From: Haloferacaceae archaeon PL-Br10_E2g29
GTDB lineage: Archaea > Halobacteriota > Halobacteria > Halobacteriales > Haloferacaceae
NCBI GenBank assembly: GCA_001563965.1
Contig: LKMS01000094.1
Location: forward strand, 1-6,049
Direction of reading: 5' to 3'
DNA length: 6,049 nucleotides
This document shows, in pieces, positions 4,930 through 6,049 of the stretch; the stretch's first letter is position 1, and each line of letters opens with the position of its first letter. A model generated the notes under the pieces. It did no database searches and was not told the DNA's origin. It saw only the letters and a program-made list of their open reading frames with translations. The translations under genes were made by a program, and so were the position numbers.

Positions 4930-6049
4930 CAGTTACATAACCGGGGGGTTCGCCAAGACGTCCGTGAGCTGGGAGCGTTGCTTGGTGACGTCCTGAAAGA
5001 ACAGACATCGACCGGGTCGTTTCAGACCGTCGAGGAGCTTCGACTCGCCGCCATCGCCTACCGCGACGGCGAAACCGACTCCCGACAGCGACTGCGCGAA
5101 ACGTTCGAACAGCTCTCGCCCGACGAGGAGGGCGACGTTGCCCGCGCGTTTGCGACCTACTTCGAACTGATTAATCTCGCCGAGGAACGCGAACGGGTTC
5201 GTGCGGTTCGCTCGGGCTCCCAAGCAGGGACGCTCGACGACAGCCTCGATCAGACGGTCAAATCGCTCGCAGACGAAGGCGCAGACAGCGACACCGTCGC
5301 CGGCATTCTCGACGACGTGCTTATCGAGCCGACGTTCACCGCCCATCCGACCGAGGCCCGCCGCGGGACGGTCAAGGCGAAACTCCGCTCAATTGCCGAC
5401 CATATTCAGACGCTCGACGAGCGCAACCTCACCGACCGCGAGAAGGAAGATGTGTGGCAAGATATCGAGGCTGAAGTCACGAGCCTCTGGCAGACCCGAC
5501 AGGTTCGCCAGCGGCCGCCGGAACCGCTCGACGAGGTGCGCAACATCCAGTGGTATCTCGAAAACACGCTGTTCGATGTCGTCGGCGAGGTGTACAGCGA
5601 GTTCGAGGACGTCGTCACCGACGAGTATCCCGACATCGACCTGCCAAAACTGTTCGAGTTCCGTTCGTGGGCCGGCAGCGACCGCGACGGCAACCCGTAT
5701 GTGACCGTCGACGTCACCGACGAAACGCTCGAAACCCAGCGGTCAATCGTCGTCGAGCGCTACCGAACTCGACTCAAGCGGCTCTCGGCCGTGTTGAGCC
5801 AGGACGGCGACCGGTATGCGACGACGGGCGCATTTCAGGCCTCTCTCGACGCCGACGTCGAGCGCTTTCCGTCGGTTGCCGAGGAAGCCGAAGAGCGCTA
5901 CCCGGACGAGCCGTACCGCCAGAAGTTCCGGCTCATGCGCGAACGACTCAACCGCATTAGCGACGTTCGCCCCGGCGGCTACGACGCGGACGAGGAACTG
6001 CTGGCCGACCTCGAAACCGTCGACGCCAGCCTGCGCGCCTACGGCGGCC
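4927..6049 (+). CDS. ppc: Phosphoenolpyruvate carboxylase, bacterial type (5' part)
   Basis: The gene runs off the right edge; 374 codons are present, roughly 40% of a usual protein of about 880-900 residues. The cytoplasmic enzyme carboxylates phosphoenolpyruvate with bicarbonate to oxaloacetate, feeding the citric acid cycle. The key signatures are TFTAHPTEARR at about 136-146, with catalytic His140 (His138 in E. coli), and FRSWAGSDRDGNP at 245-257, the second family signature. Position 140 for the His agrees with the E. coli numbering and supports this start. The ATG at 4927 is the only good start: an in-frame TGA lies at 4891-4893 and no ATG, GTG or TTG lies between. The protein is clearly the long bacterial/plant family, not the short archaeal PpcA type. 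The C-terminal allosteric and catalytic parts are outside the window. Confidence 0.95.
   Translation, partial: MQLHNRGVRQDVRELGALLGDVLKEQTSTGSFQTVEELRLAAIAYRDGETDSRQRLRETFEQLSPDEEGDVARAFATYFELINLAEERERVRAVRSGSQAGTLDDSLDQTVKSLADEGADSDTVAGILDDVLIEPTFTAHPTEARRGTVKAKLRSIADHIQTLDERNLTDREKEDVWQDIEAEVTSLWQTRQVRQRPPEPLDEVRNIQWYLENTLFDVVGEVYSEFEDVVTDEYPDIDLPKLFEFRSWAGSDRDGNPYVTVDVTDETLETQRSIVVERYRTRLKRLSAVLSQDGDRYATTGAFQASLDADVERFPSVAEEAEERYPDEPYRQKFRLMRERLNRISDVRPGGYDADEELLADLETVDASLRAYGG

Overview
The window looks like a chromosomal segment of a halophilic archaeon (class Halobacteria). It is GC-rich, the predicted proteins are rich in Asp and Glu, and one protein carries a Tat-type twin-arginine signal. 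Four of the five gene starts have an A/T-rich box-A-like element centred about 27-28 bases before the ATG and no Shine-Dalgarno sequence, the arrangement of leaderless haloarchaeal transcripts. Nothing in the sequence fixes the genus, and I see no sign of a mobile element, CRISPR array, tRNA or rRNA.

Left part (1-3371, plus strand): a 189-base leader with no convincing gene but a degenerate 22-base tandem repeat is followed by two tandem moeA-family genes overlapping by ATGA. The first (190-1446) is a standard-length MoeA. The second (1443-3371) is a MoeA fused to a C-terminal periplasmic-binding-protein-like domain of the kind linked to molybdate or tungstate binding. Both belong to the last step of molybdenum/tungsten cofactor synthesis, metal insertion into adenylated molybdopterin. 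The second gene has a clear internal GGAGG ribosome binding site. The two paralogues differ from the usual MoeA consensus at different active-site motifs, which suggests divided roles.

Middle part (3439-4670, minus strand, convergent with the moeA pair): a membrane-anchored Rieske [2Fe-2S] protein of the haloarchaeal PetA type (3834-4670) lies upstream of a small acidic protein of unknown function (3439-3768). Each has its own box-A-like element. The cytochrome b genes that usually accompany this Rieske protein are not next to it.

Right part (4671-6049): a 256-base divergent intergenic region holds two 10-bp palindromes and both outward promoters. It leads to the 5' portion of a bacterial-type phosphoenolpyruvate carboxylase (4927 to the window end; 374 codons present), with the catalytic His motif and the DRDGNP motif intact. 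A compact set of interlocking GTAT/ATAC half-sites covers its start codon and is a candidate operator.

Overall this is mostly ordinary housekeeping metabolism (Mo/W cofactor maturation, respiratory electron transfer, anaplerotic CO2 fixation). I do not see a dramatic new system. The items most worth following up are the complementary motif changes in the MoeA pair, the solitary Rieske gene with altered cluster-binding loops, and the candidate operators in the Rieske/PEPC intergenic region.
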